A DNA stretch of 64,000 nucleotides from CAXQZU01 sp964228555 (lineage in GTDB: Bacteria; Planctomycetota; PLA2; JAEUHO01): positions 1 to 64,000 of the forward strand of contig CAXQZU010000040.1 of assembly GCA_964228555.1 (NCBI GenBank), read 5' to 3'. Of this stretch, positions 50,762 to 61,061 are shown one piece after another; the first letter of the stretch is position 1, and every line of letters begins with the position of its first letter. The translations under genes were made by a program, and so were the position numbers. Under the pieces are notes generated by a model. It did no database searches. It was given only the letters and a program-made list of their open reading frames with translations, and was not told the origin of the DNA.

Positions 50762-52211
50762 CGTCGATCCCCTCGGCGATGCGCCGCGCCACGGCATCCA
50801 CGTCTCCCGCGCCCATGGTCACCAGCACGTCGCCGGTGCGCACCTGCGCCAGCGCATGCGCGGCCAGGGCATCCAGGCCCGGCACCGTCGCGGCCTGCCC
50901 GCCCTCGCGGCGCACGGCAGCCGCGAGGTCCTCGGAGGTGACGCTGCGGCGCTCCTCCTCGCTGTCGCGCGCGAAGTAGATGGGCGGCAGCCACGCGGCG
51001 TCGGCCCCGGCCAGCGCACGCGCGAAGTCCTGCAGCAGGCAGCGCGTGCGGCTCGCCTGGTGGGGCTGGAACAGCACCACGATGCGCCGGCCGGCATGGC
51101 GGCTGCGCAGCGCCTGCAGCACGGCACGGATCTCCGCAGGGTGGTGGCCATAGTCGTCCAGCACGAGCACGCCACGGCGGTCGGCCACCTGCTCGAGGCG
51201 CCGGCCCACGCCCGCGAAGGCCGCCAGCCCGGCGCGCGCCTCCTCGAAGGACAGGCCCACGGCCTCCAGGGCCGCCAGCGCGGCCGTCGCGTTGAGCGCG
51301 TTGTGCATCCCCAGCAGCGGGATGCCCGCCTCGCCCCGGCGCTCGCCCGCGTGCCACACGTCGAAGGCGATGCCGGGCGCGTCGCGCCGGACCCGCACGT
51401 CGCGCACCGTCCACAGCGACTCGTCGCGCACGCCGTAGGTCTGCAGCCTGGCCTTGAGGCGTGGGTCGCGGCGGAACACGTCGGCGAAGTCCTCGTGCAC
51501 CACCAACACCCCGTGGGCGGGCAGGCGCGCGGCGAAGACGCGGAAGGACTCCTCGATCTCGGCGAGGTCGCGGTAGTAGTCGAGGTGGTCCTCGTCGATG
51601 TTGGTGACGATGGCCACCGTGGGCCGGTGCTGGTGGAACGAGCGGTCGAACTCGCAGGACTCGGCCACGAACGCCGGGCCGCGCCCCGCGTGGGCCCCGG
51701 TGCCGGTGGCCCCCACCACGCCCCCCACCACGAAGGAGGGATCGCGCCCGGCGTGCAGCAGCGCCGTGGCCACCAGCGACGAGGTCGTGGTCTTGCCATG
51801 GCAGCCGGCCACGCAGATGGCCTGGTGCCCCTCCATCAGGGCTCCCAGCACCTGGGCGTAGGTGATCACCGGCACGCCGCGCGCGTGCGCCGCCGCGACC
51901 TGCGGGTGGGAGGGCGGCACGGCCGCCGAGCGCACGAGCAGGTCGAGGGCGGCAGGCAGGTCGCCGGGTGCATCACCCGGGGTGACCCGCACGCCCAGGG
52001 CGGCCAGCGCAGCACACCGCGCACCCGGCGCACGGTCGCTGCCGGCCACGGCGAGCCCGCGGGCCCGCAGCAGCCGCGCCGCACCGCTGGTGCCCGTGCC
52101 CTCCAGCCCCACCAGGAACACGCTGCGCACCGCCGTCAGTGCGGGCACGAACGCACCCGGGACGCCAGCAGCCGAGGCCTGGGGCGTGGGGGCGGGCATC
52201 GTGGACCTCAT
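50736..52211 (-). CDS. murC: UDP-N-acetylmuramate--L-alanine ligase
   Basis: MurC adds L-alanine to UDP-MurNAc in the cytoplasm. The 491-residue protein has the N-terminal Rossmann domain (FLVGLEGTGTSGAARLL, ~residues 31-47), ATP-binding CVAGCHGKTTTSSLVA (~132-147), the central NIDEDHLDYY and the C-terminal VLDDYGHHPAEI (~347-358) typical of MurC. Two starts, ATG 52211 and ATG 52199, each have a GAGG six bases upstream, so the start is uncertain by four codons. A 107-base gap separates it from murG. Confidence 0.93.
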   Translation of the reverse strand: MRSTMPAPTPQASAAGVPGAFVPALTAVRSVFLVGLEGTGTSGAARLLRARGLAVAGSDRAPGARCAALAALGVRVTPGDAPGDLPAALDLLVRSAAVPPSHPQVAAAHARGVPVITYAQVLGALMEGHQAICVAGCHGKTTTSSLVATALLHAGRDPSFVVGGVVGATGTGAHAGRGPAFVAESCEFDRSFHQHRPTVAIVTNIDEDHLDYYRDLAEIEESFRVFAARLPAHGVLVVHEDFADVFRRDPRLKARLQTYGVRDESLWTVRDVRVRRDAPGIAFDVWHAGERRGEAGIPLLGMHNALNATAALAALEAVGLSFEEARAGLAAFAGVGRRLEQVADRRGVLVLDDYGHHPAEIRAVLQALRSRHAGRRIVVLFQPHQASRTRCLLQDFARALAGADAAWLPPIYFARDSEEERRSVTSEDLAAAVRREGGQAATVPGLDALAAHALAQVRTGDVLVTMGAGDVDAVARRIAEGIDGGLAPQLR

Positions 52212-52318
52212 CTTCGGCCTCGCTCCGACAGCAGCGCAGGCCTCCTTGGGGATCGGCAGGTGCAGCGCAGGCCTTCACGCCCTGCGGGGCGCGCTGCGCG
52301 CACCCTCGCCTCTCGCGC

Positions 52319-53437
52319 TCAGCCGCGGCGCAGTGCGAGCAGGTCGTCGGCGATGGTGCCCGCGGCGTCGGCTTGCACCTGCTGGACGGCCCTCCCCATC
52401 GCGGCCCGGCGCGGGGCGTCCAGCAGCAGGCCCAGCACCTGCTCGCGCACCGCCTGCGGGGTGAGCGACGCCTCCTCCAGCACCAGCGCACCGCCCCGGG
52501 CCGCCAGGCGCCCCGCGTTGAGGTGCTGCTGGCGGTCCACGTGGTGCGGGTAGGGCACCAGCACGCTGGGCACGCCCAGCGCCTCGATCTCGGCGCAGGT
52601 GAGCGCACCCGCCCGGCTCACCAGCAGGTCGGCGGTGCGGTAGGCCGTGCCCATGTCGTGGACGAAGGGCACCACCTGCGCCCGCACGCCGGCAGCCCGC
52701 CAGCCTTCCTCGATGCCCTCGCCCGCCCCGCCCACGGAGTGCAGCACCTGCAGGCGAGCCGCCAGCGCAGGGTCGGCCTCCACCGCCCCGGCCACGCCGC
52801 GCACCATGGCCTCGTTGAGCGCCCGGGCGCCGAGGCTGCCGCCCACCACCAGCAAGGTCAGGCGGCCCTCCTCGAGGCCCAGCCGGGCCGGGTCGCGCAC
52901 GGCGGCGCGCAGGGCGGGCCGCACCACCGGGCCCGTCACCCGCACCCGGCCCGCGGGCAGTCGTCGCGCTGCCTCGGGGTGGGCCACGTAGCTGCGGCGG
53001 GCCAGCGGCGCCAGCGCCCGCACCACCACGCCCGGCACCAGGTCGGAGGCCAGCAACGCCAGCGGCGTGCCGCGGGCCAGCGCGGCCAGCGCGGCCGGCA
53101 CGCAGGGCCAGCCGCCCAGCGCCAGCACCGCCGGCGGCCGCTCGCGGTGCAGCCGTCGCACGCCCTCGCCCACCGCACGCGCCATGCGCGGCACGAAGCG
53201 CAGCGCCTCCCCCAGCGTGCGCGGCCGGCGCGGCGCAGGCAGGTGCGCCACGGGCGGCGAGCCGGGCGGGAACCAGGCCGCCTCGCGCGCCTCGCCGGGC
53301 GTCACGAAGACGGCCCCCTGCCCGCGCGCCTCCAGCGCGGAGGCGATGGCGAAGCCGGGTGCGAGGTGGCCCACGGTGCCGCCCCCCGCCAGCCAGGCGG
53401 CCCCGCGACGCCGGCGAGCGGGCCCGGCGGCGCTCAC
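52319..53437 (-). CDS. murG: Lipid II synthase MurG (UDP-GlcNAc transferase)
   Basis: MurG adds GlcNAc to lipid I to give lipid II at the inner membrane. The 372-residue protein begins with LAGGGTVGHLAPGFAIASAL, a variant of the G-loop GGTGGH. It also has LALGGWPCVPAALAA, VVGGSLGARALNEAM (second G-loop, ~residues 186-200) and VSRAGALTCAEIEALGVPSVLVPYP with the UDP-GlcNAc-binding glutamate. GTG 53437 overlaps the ftsW stop as GTGA. Confidence 0.93.
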   Translation of the reverse strand: MSAAGPARRRRGAAWLAGGGTVGHLAPGFAIASALEARGQGAVFVTPGEAREAAWFPPGSPPVAHLPAPRRPRTLGEALRFVPRMARAVGEGVRRLHRERPPAVLALGGWPCVPAALAALARGTPLALLASDLVPGVVVRALAPLARRSYVAHPEAARRLPAGRVRVTGPVVRPALRAAVRDPARLGLEEGRLTLLVVGGSLGARALNEAMVRGVAGAVEADPALAARLQVLHSVGGAGEGIEEGWRAAGVRAQVVPFVHDMGTAYRTADLLVSRAGALTCAEIEALGVPSVLVPYPHHVDRQQHLNAGRLAARGGALVLEEASLTPQAVREQVLGLLLDAPRRAAMGRAVQQVQADAAGTIADDLLALRRG

Positions 53438-54603
53438 CCGAGGTCGGGGTCGGCCGCGGCCGAGGCGGCGCGGCGCGAGACGTTCACCAGCAAGCCCACG
53501 CAGGCCATCATCAGCACGAGGTTGCTGCCCCCGACGCTGATGAAGGGCAGCGGGATGCCCTTGGTGGGCACGCTGTTGGTCACCACGGCCAGGTTCCACG
53601 CCGCCTGGAAGGCGATCACGAAGCCCGCGCCGCCCGCGAGGTAGACGGCCTGCGGCGACAGGGCGCGCGCGCCCAGCGTGATCTTGCGCGCATGCCAGGC
53701 GATGCCCATGAAGGCGGCGATGACCGCGGCGCAGCCCAGGAAGCCCAGTTCCTCGCCGATCACGGCCGCGATGAAGTCCGTGTTGCTCTCGGGCAGGTAG
53801 TAGAGCTTCTGCGTGCCCTCGCCCAGCCCGCGGCCCAGCAAGCCGCCGCTGCCGATGGCCAGCAAGGACTCCTTGACCTGCGTGCCGCCCGCGTCGGCGC
53901 CGCCCAGCCACATGTCCACGCGCCGCTGCACGTGCGGGAACTTGAGCCACGCGACCACCAGCAGGATCGGGACGGCCGCCAGCATCGAGGGCCCCAGCCG
54001 CGAGGGCCTCACGCCCGCGAGGGCCAGCAGCACGAGGCACTCGGCCACCAGGAACATGCTGGTGCCCAGGTCGGGCTGCACGAAGACCAGGCCCACGCCC
54101 AGCAGCACCGGAAGCAGCACGGGCAGGCTGGGCGCGGACGGGTCGAAGGAGGCCCGCCGCTCGCGCCTGGCCAGCGCATCCGAGAGGTAGAGCAGCAACG
54201 AGAGCTTGAGCAGCTCGCTGGGCTGGAAGCGCAGGCCCGCGAGGCTCACCCAGCGCCGGCTGCCGTTGACGCTCACGCCCATCACCATCGTCACGACCAG
54301 CAGCACGATCACGGTCGTGAGCAGCGGCTTGCTCCAGCGCCCCAGCGTCTCCAGCGGCACGCGAGCCATGCAGGCACAGGCCAGCCCGGCCAGCAGGGCC
54401 CACGCCGCCTGCTTGAGCAGCACGCTGTTGGGATCGTGCCCCACGCCCGCCAGGCGGGCGCTGCTGCTGCTGTAGATCATCACGAGGCCCAGCGCCACCA
54501 GCGCCGCCGACAGGCCCGCCACGCGCCGGCCGGCCGCCAGCAGGTCGCGCCCGGGCGGCACGCACGCCGTCTTCCCCAGCCAGCCCTGTGCCACGAATGC
54601 CAT
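53434..54603 (-). CDS. ftsW: SEDS-family peptidoglycan glycosyltransferase FtsW
   Basis: FtsW polymerises lipid II at the septum together with FtsI. The 389-residue protein has about ten membrane helices. It carries the SEDS landmarks VNGSRRWVSLAGLRFQPSEL (~residues 108-127), the periplasmic FVQPDLGTSM with the catalytic aspartate, YLPESNTDFIAAVIGEELGF and PLPFISVGGSNLV. The start ATG 54603 lies four bases after the mraY stop. murD, usually between these genes, is absent. Assignment as FtsW rather than RodA rests on position next to murG and ftsI. Confidence 0.93.
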   Translation of the reverse strand: MAFVAQGWLGKTACVPPGRDLLAAGRRVAGLSAALVALGLVMIYSSSSARLAGVGHDPNSVLLKQAAWALLAGLACACMARVPLETLGRWSKPLLTTVIVLLVVTMVMGVSVNGSRRWVSLAGLRFQPSELLKLSLLLYLSDALARRERRASFDPSAPSLPVLLPVLLGVGLVFVQPDLGTSMFLVAECLVLLALAGVRPSRLGPSMLAAVPILLVVAWLKFPHVQRRVDMWLGGADAGGTQVKESLLAIGSGGLLGRGLGEGTQKLYYLPESNTDFIAAVIGEELGFLGCAAVIAAFMGIAWHARKITLGARALSPQAVYLAGGAGFVIAFQAAWNLAVVTNSVPTKGIPLPFISVGGSNLVLMMACVGLLVNVSRRAASAAADPDLG

Positions 54604-54607
54604 GGGA

Positions 54608-55963
54608 TCACCTCAGCTTGAGCGTCGCCAGCGCAGCGACGACGAAGATGACGCTGACGATCCAGAAGCGGATCGTCACCTTGTTCTCGTGCAGGCCCAG
54701 GCGCTGGAAGTGGTGGTGCACCGGGGCGCACAGGAACCAGCGCTTGCCTTGGGGCGTGGGCTCGCCCCGGCGGGCGGCCGCGCGGCGCGTGAGCTTGAAC
54801 CACGAGCGCTGCCAGATGACCGACAGCGCCTCGACGACGAAGATGCCGCCGGCCACCAGCAGCGTGAGCTCGTGGCGCAGGGCCACGGCCAGCACGCCCA
54901 GGAACCCGCCGATGGAGAGCGAGCCCGTGTCGCCCATGAACACCGAGGCCGGGTAGGCGTTGAACCACAGGAAGCCCAGCGAGCCCCCCACCAGCGCGGC
55001 GGCGAGGATGGCCAGCTCGGCTCCCTCCGGCACGTGGAACAGGTAGAGCTCGCGCGCCAGCACGGCGCTGCCCACCACGTAGCCCACCACCACGAAGGCG
55101 GTCGCCACCGTGGCCGTCACGCCGATGGCCAGGCCGTCGAGGCCATCGGTGAGGTTGACCGCATTGCTGGCGCCCACGATGACGAGGATGCCCAGCGGGA
55201 TGAACAGCAGGCCCAGGTCCAGGCAGAAGCGCTTCGAGAAGGGCACCTGCAGGTCGGCACGGTGGTAGGTGCCCGCCGGCGCCGGCAGGCGCACCGTGCG
55301 GCCCTCGGTCAGCGGCTCGGGCCGGCCGGCCGCGTCCAGCCGGCCGTTCATCGACGCCAGCTCGCGGCCCCGGGCGGCATCACCCATCCAGCGCGCGGCC
55401 AGCGTGTCCCAGGTGTCGCCCCGCGCCGCCCGCGCCACCGGGTAGGGATCGGGCTGCCAGGAAGGCCCGCGCAGCCACGCGCGGCCCTCCTGCGCACACC
55501 CCACGGCGTAGAGCGCGGTGATGGCCGCGCCGCTGATCAGCAGCTGTCCCACCAGCTTCTGGCGCTCGCTCATGCCCTCGCCCTTGCGGTGCGTGAGCTT
55601 CTTCCAGTCGTCCATCGCGCCCAGCGCGCCGAACAGCAGGAAGGACACGATCACGATCCAGGTCTGCGGCAGGTCCAGCCGCATGAAGAGCAGGCCCGAG
55701 AGGGCCACGCCCACCAGCAGGATGACGCCGCCCATCGTGGGCACCGACTCCTTGGCCTTGCGCTCGGCGTCCACGTGCTCGCTGCCGGTGGGGCTGAAGC
55801 CCGCCAGCTTGCGCTTGCGCAAGGACTCGACGATGCCCGGGCCCACGATGGTGGCCACGAGGAAGGCCAGCACGGCCGCGAAGGCCGCCCGGAAGGTGGC
55901 GTACTCGATGATGCGCAACGCGCTCACCGAGTCCTTGAACTGGACCAGCAGGTGGTAGATCAC
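54608..55963 (-). CDS. mraY: Phospho-MurNAc-pentapeptide translocase MraY with an inserted LysM-like domain
   Basis: MraY makes lipid I from UDP-MurNAc-pentapeptide and undecaprenyl phosphate. The 451-residue protein keeps the family motifs SVPTMGGVI (~73-81), the catalytic GAMDDWKK (~115-122), NLTDGLDGLA, the FLWFNAYPASVFMGD segment and the C-terminal APVHHHFQ. Typical MraY is about 360 residues. The excess is an insertion at ~156-236 between helices 4 and 5, a periplasmic loop in known structures. Residues ~174-228 (DPYPVARAARGDTWDTL..., ...ASMNGRL, ...LTEGRTVRLPA) fit the LysM consensus. The insert is in frame and continuous. GTG 55963 is chosen for its Shine-Dalgarno sequence. Confidence 0.93.
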   Translation of the reverse strand: MIYHLLVQFKDSVSALRIIEYATFRAAFAAVLAFLVATIVGPGIVESLRKRKLAGFSPTGSEHVDAERKAKESVPTMGGVILLVGVALSGLLFMRLDLPQTWIVIVSFLLFGALGAMDDWKKLTHRKGEGMSERQKLVGQLLISGAAITALYAVGCAQEGRAWLRGPSWQPDPYPVARAARGDTWDTLAARWMGDAARGRELASMNGRLDAAGRPEPLTEGRTVRLPAPAGTYHRADLQVPFSKRFCLDLGLLFIPLGILVIVGASNAVNLTDGLDGLAIGVTATVATAFVVVGYVVGSAVLARELYLFHVPEGAELAILAAALVGGSLGFLWFNAYPASVFMGDTGSLSIGGFLGVLAVALRHELTLLVAGGIFVVEALSVIWQRSWFKLTRRAAARRGEPTPQGKRWFLCAPVHHHFQRLGLHENKVTIRFWIVSVIFVVAALATLKLR

Positions 55964-55972
55964 GGGCGCCAG

Positions 55973-55980
55973 CCCTCCTC
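55973..55980 (-). promoter_or_regulatory. Shine-Dalgarno sequence deciding the mraY start
   Basis: GAGGAGGG lies nine bases before GTG 55963. The longer alternative at GTG 55984 would place this motif inside the coding region. The VIYHLL start also matches the usual MraY N-terminus. Confidence 0.7.
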
Positions 55981-56014
55981 GCACGCCCTCGCAGGGGCGG
56001 CCCTGGACATGGGA

Positions 56015-57442
<1,428 letters not shown>

Positions 57443-57457
57443 GGCGTTCCTCGCGTT

Positions 57458-58975
57458 CTAGGCCGTCCGTGCGCCCACTGCACCCGCGCCGCCAGCCCTG
57501 GCGGCGCGCAGGCGCAGGGCCTCGCGGACCTCGGTCACGTCGTCGAAGGGGAGCTTGGTGCTCCCCACGATCTGGTAGTCCTCGTGGCCCTTGCCGGCCA
57601 CGAGCACGCTGGCACCGTCCGGCGCCTCGAGCACGGCGCGGCGGATGGCCTCGCGCCGGTCCGGCACCACGAGGGCGCGGGCTTGCTGGGTCGCGTCGAG
57701 GCCGGCCAGCATCTCGGCCAGGATGGCCTGCGGGTCCTCGGTGCGCGGGTTGTCGCTGGTGAAGACGACGCGGTCCGCCTGCTCGCAGGCCACGCGGGCC
57801 ATGCGCGGGCGCTTGGTCCGGTCGCGGTCGCCGCCGCACCCCACCACGCAGGCGAGCGGACGCGCGCCCACGTCGCGCAGGAAGCCCAGCACCTGGCGCA
57901 GTGACTCCTCGGTGTGCGCGTAGTCCACGAACACGTGCAGGCCAGCCCCGTCCACGCGCTCGAGGCGGCCGCGCACGCCCTGCAGCGCGCTGGCCCCGGC
58001 GGCCGCGCGCAGGGGATCGACGCCCAGCGCCATCGCCGCCCCCACCGCGGCCAGCAGGTTGAGCACGTTGTGGCGCCCCACCAGCGAGGTGTGCACCGGC
58101 TGCTCGCGACCGCCCACGCACAGGCGGAAGCGGCTGGAGGCCGCCGACAGCTCCAGGCCCTCGAAGCGCAGGTCGGCCCCTGCCGCGGCACCGTAGGTGA
58201 GCACGCGCGCGCGGCAGCCAGAGGCCATCGCAGCAGAGGCCGCATCGTCGCGGTTGAGCACCGCGGTGGCTCCGCTGCCCAGGCCCCGGAACAGCAGGGC
58301 CTTGGCGTCACGGTAGGCGTCGAGCGTCTTGTGGTAGTCGAGGTGGTCGCTGGCCAGGTTGGTGAACACGCCGGCCCGGAAGTCGAGCCCGGCCGTGCGC
58401 CCCTGGTGCAGGGCATGGCTGGACACCTCCATCACGGCGCTGTCGCATCCGTGCGCCCGCGCGCGCGCCAGGAGGCGGCGCAGCTCGAGCACGCCCGGCG
58501 TGGTGTTGCTGGCGGGCTCGGGGCGGCCGTCGCCCAGGTCGTAGGCGATGGTCCCGATCACGGCCGGGCGGCGGCCGGCGGCGCGCAACGCGGCAGCCAC
58601 CAGCATGCTGGTCGTGGTCTTGCCCTTGGTGCCCGTGATGCCCACGAGGTCCATGCCGGCCTGCGGCGTGCCGTGCCAGGCATCGGCGGCCACCCGCAAG
58701 GCGGTGGCGGCCTCGGCCACGCGCAGCACGGGCAGGCCGGGCAGGGCATCCTGCGCCACCACGAGCACCGCACCGCGCGCCACGGCGTCGCGGGCATAGG
58801 CCACGCCATCCTCGCGGCTGCCGGCGCGCGCGAGGAACACGTCGCCTCGGCCCGCCTGGCGCGAGTCGTCGCACAGGCCCGACAGCGCCGTGGCGGGCGC
58901 CACGCCCTCCAGCGAGCCGCCCAGCAGGCGCGCGAGGTCGGCGGCGGTGGCCGGACGGGAGGCGGGCGCGCTCAC
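57458..58975 (-). CDS. murE: UDP-MurNAc-L-alanyl-D-glutamate--2,6-diaminopimelate ligase
   Basis: MurE adds the third residue of the stem peptide. The 505-residue protein shows CDDSRQAGRGDVFLA in the N-terminal domain (~35-50), P-loop GITGTKGKTTTSML (~113-126), the SNTTPG segment, HLDYHKTLDAYRDAK and the C-terminal DNPRTEDP (~405-412). The DNPR motif is typical of meso-diaminopimelate-specific enzymes, so a DAP-type wall is inferred. GTG 58975 overlaps the ftsI stop as GTGA. Confidence 0.95.
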   Translation of the reverse strand: MSAPASRPATAADLARLLGGSLEGVAPATALSGLCDDSRQAGRGDVFLARAGSREDGVAYARDAVARGAVLVVAQDALPGLPVLRVAEAATALRVAADAWHGTPQAGMDLVGITGTKGKTTTSMLVAAALRAAGRRPAVIGTIAYDLGDGRPEPASNTTPGVLELRRLLARARAHGCDSAVMEVSSHALHQGRTAGLDFRAGVFTNLASDHLDYHKTLDAYRDAKALLFRGLGSGATAVLNRDDAASAAMASGCRARVLTYGAAAGADLRFEGLELSAASSRFRLCVGGREQPVHTSLVGRHNVLNLLAAVGAAMALGVDPLRAAAGASALQGVRGRLERVDGAGLHVFVDYAHTEESLRQVLGFLRDVGARPLACVVGCGGDRDRTKRPRMARVACEQADRVVFTSDNPRTEDPQAILAEMLAGLDATQQARALVVPDRREAIRRAVLEAPDGASVLVAGKGHEDYQIVGSTKLPFDDVTEVREALRLRAARAGGAGAVGARTA

Positions 58976-60795
58976 GGGCGGCCCTCCGCAGCCACGGCCT
59001 CGCCCCGGTCCGGCGCCACGCCCAGGTAGGGCAGGCTGCGGTCCAGGATCTTGCGCACGGCCGGCGCCGACACGCGGCCGCCGCTGCCTTGCTGGCTGCG
59101 GCGCGTCACCGCGCTCACCAGCACCACCAGCCTCGGCGCATTCGCCGGGGCGTAGCCCACGAACGAGCACACGTGCTGCGTCTCGGCGTGGATCACCGCC
59201 GTGCCCGTCTTGCCCGCGGCGCTGAAGGGCGAGCCCTTGAAGGCGCTGGCCGCGGTGCCCGTCTCCACGCAGCCCACGAGGCCCTGCCGCACCATGCCCA
59301 GCAGGTGCGGCGGGCAGATGGGCTCGCCCGGCGTCACGGGCGAGACGGTGTCCAGCATGAGGGTCGGGCGCGCCGCGCGGGCATCGGCGCGCGCGAAGGC
59401 CGTGAAGGCCGAGGCGAGGCGGATCGGCGTCATCGTCAGCGCATGACCGAAGCCGCTGCGCAGGAAGTCCGAGCGGCCGCGCATGCGGTGCGCCTTGCCC
59501 CAGCACACCTCGTGCGGCAGCTCGAGCCCGGTGGGCTGGTCCAGCCCCAGCCACGTGAACATGCCCTGCAGCGCGGGCCCGCCCATCCAGTCCGCCAGCC
59601 AGGCGGCGCCGGTGTTGCTCGACTCCGACAGCAGGCGTGCGAGGTCGCCATCGCCCACGAAGTGCGTGTCGCTGATGGCCTTGCGGTCGCCGGGAAAGTG
59701 CACGCTCAACGGCATCGGGACCACCGTGCTGGGCGGCAGGCCCTGGCGCAGCGCCCAGGCCACCGTGAAGGGCTTGAACACGCTGCCCGGCTCGTAGAGG
59801 CCTCGGATGGGCAGGTTGGAAGAGGGCACGCGCGCGCCCGTGGACGGGTCGCAGGCCCGGCTGGCCATGGCGAGGACCTGGCCCGTGCCCGGGTCCAGCA
59901 CCACCGCGCAGGCCTGGAACGGCTTCCACGCCGCCACCAGCGCATCCATCTCGCGCTCCACGTGGTGCTGCAGCACCACGTCCAGCGTCAGGCGTACGTC
60001 GCGCCCCGCCAGCAGGTCGCGGTCGAAGAGCGGCTCGTCGGCCAGCATGCGCGCCTTGCCGTCGCGGCTGACCGTCACGCTCAGCTGCCCGGGATAGAGG
60101 TGCCGGTCCAGCAGGCCCTCCACGCCCTCGCCCTGCCCGGCCTGGCCGCCTTGCGGGACGGGCACGCCGATCACGTGCATGGCGTAGTCGCCGTTGGGGT
60201 AGGCGCGCCGCTCGACCACGCGCACCTTGAGCGGGCGCATGTCGCGCTGGTCCGCCGCGTCGTCGAGGCCCGCCACCACGCGCGGCTCGCTCACGTAGGG
60301 CACGAGCACGAGGTGGCGTACCCCCGTGCGCATCCATCGCAGGCCCAGCGGGCCGGCCAGCACGCGGCGCTCGCCCCGGGCCTGCTCCAGGCGGCGCTGG
60401 AGCACGCCGGCCGTCAGGCGGTCGTCGTCCAGCGTGGCGGCCAGCTGGGCGCAGAAGGCGGGCAGGCGGTCCTCGGGCAGCACCTGCGGGTCAGGATCCA
60501 CCGCCACCTCGCGGCCGAAGGCGCTGGTGGCCAGCAGCCTGCCGTGGCGGTCGAGGATGCGGCCGCGCACGCCGGCCAGCGTCATGCGCGCGGCATGGCG
60601 CCGGTTGGCCTGCTCGCGCATGGAGGGTCCCCGCACCAGCTGGAACCACGCGAAGCGCATCATCATGGCAGCCAGCAGCAGGAGCAGGATGCCGAAGAGG
60701 GTGTTCGTGCGCCACACGCGCACCACCTCGATCGTGCGGCGGGCCTCCCCGACGGGGATGGCGCGGGGCGGGGCGAGGGCGGGACGGCTCCTCAT
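58972..60795 (-). CDS. ftsI: Septal peptidoglycan transpeptidase (PBP3-type) FtsI
   Basis: FtsI cross-links septal peptidoglycan in the periplasm. The 607-residue protein has one membrane helix (~residues 32-50) and a pedestal domain with the conserved GVRGRILDRHGRLLA (~73-87). The transpeptidase domain has all three active-site motifs: SVFK (in EPGSVFKPF), SSN (in SESSNTG) and KTGT (in AAGKTGTAV). No PASTA repeats are present. ATG 60795 overlaps the ftsL stop as ATGA. Confidence 0.93.
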   Translation of the reverse strand: MRSRPALAPPRAIPVGEARRTIEVVRVWRTNTLFGILLLLLAAMMMRFAWFQLVRGPSMREQANRRHAARMTLAGVRGRILDRHGRLLATSAFGREVAVDPDPQVLPEDRLPAFCAQLAATLDDDRLTAGVLQRRLEQARGERRVLAGPLGLRWMRTGVRHLVLVPYVSEPRVVAGLDDAADQRDMRPLKVRVVERRAYPNGDYAMHVIGVPVPQGGQAGQGEGVEGLLDRHLYPGQLSVTVSRDGKARMLADEPLFDRDLLAGRDVRLTLDVVLQHHVEREMDALVAAWKPFQACAVVLDPGTGQVLAMASRACDPSTGARVPSSNLPIRGLYEPGSVFKPFTVAWALRQGLPPSTVVPMPLSVHFPGDRKAISDTHFVGDGDLARLLSESSNTGAAWLADWMGGPALQGMFTWLGLDQPTGLELPHEVCWGKAHRMRGRSDFLRSGFGHALTMTPIRLASAFTAFARADARAARPTLMLDTVSPVTPGEPICPPHLLGMVRQGLVGCVETGTAASAFKGSPFSAAGKTGTAVIHAETQHVCSFVGYAPANAPRLVVLVSAVTRRSQQGSGGRVSAPAVRKILDRSLPYLGVAPDRGEAVAAEGRP

Positions 60796-61061
60796 CGGCG
60801 CCCCCGCGCGGCCGGCGTCTCGCGCGGCGTCGTGGCGACGGGCGCCCCACCCTCCAGCTCCGTGAGCAGGCTGCGCGGCGAGGCCAGCGCCGACACCTCG
60901 GCCTGCGCGTCCAGCGTGCGGCGCTCGAGCAGCTGCAGCCGGCGCTCCATGCGCGGGATGTCGTACTGCAAGCGCCGCGACTCGCTCTGCTCCTTGATGC
61001 CGGCGAGAGCGGTGGCCACCACCGCCAGCGCCACTGCGATCGTCGTCGCCCAACGCGTCAT
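60792..61061 (-). CDS. ftsL: FtsL-like small bitopic division protein
   Basis: The 89-residue protein has one membrane helix (~residues 3-21) followed by a periplasmic coiled coil (~25-60, YDIPRMERRLQLLERRTLDA). That is the FtsL/FtsB layout. Sequence conservation is low in this family, so identity rests on topology, size and the rsmH-X-ftsI position. Both ends overlap neighbours as ATGA, which couples rsmH, ftsL and ftsI translation. FtsL with FtsQ and FtsB activates FtsWI. Confidence 0.8.
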   Translation of the reverse strand: MTRWATTIAVALAVVATALAGIKEQSESRRLQYDIPRMERRLQLLERRTLDAQAEVSALASPRSLLTELEGGAPVATTPRETPAARGRR

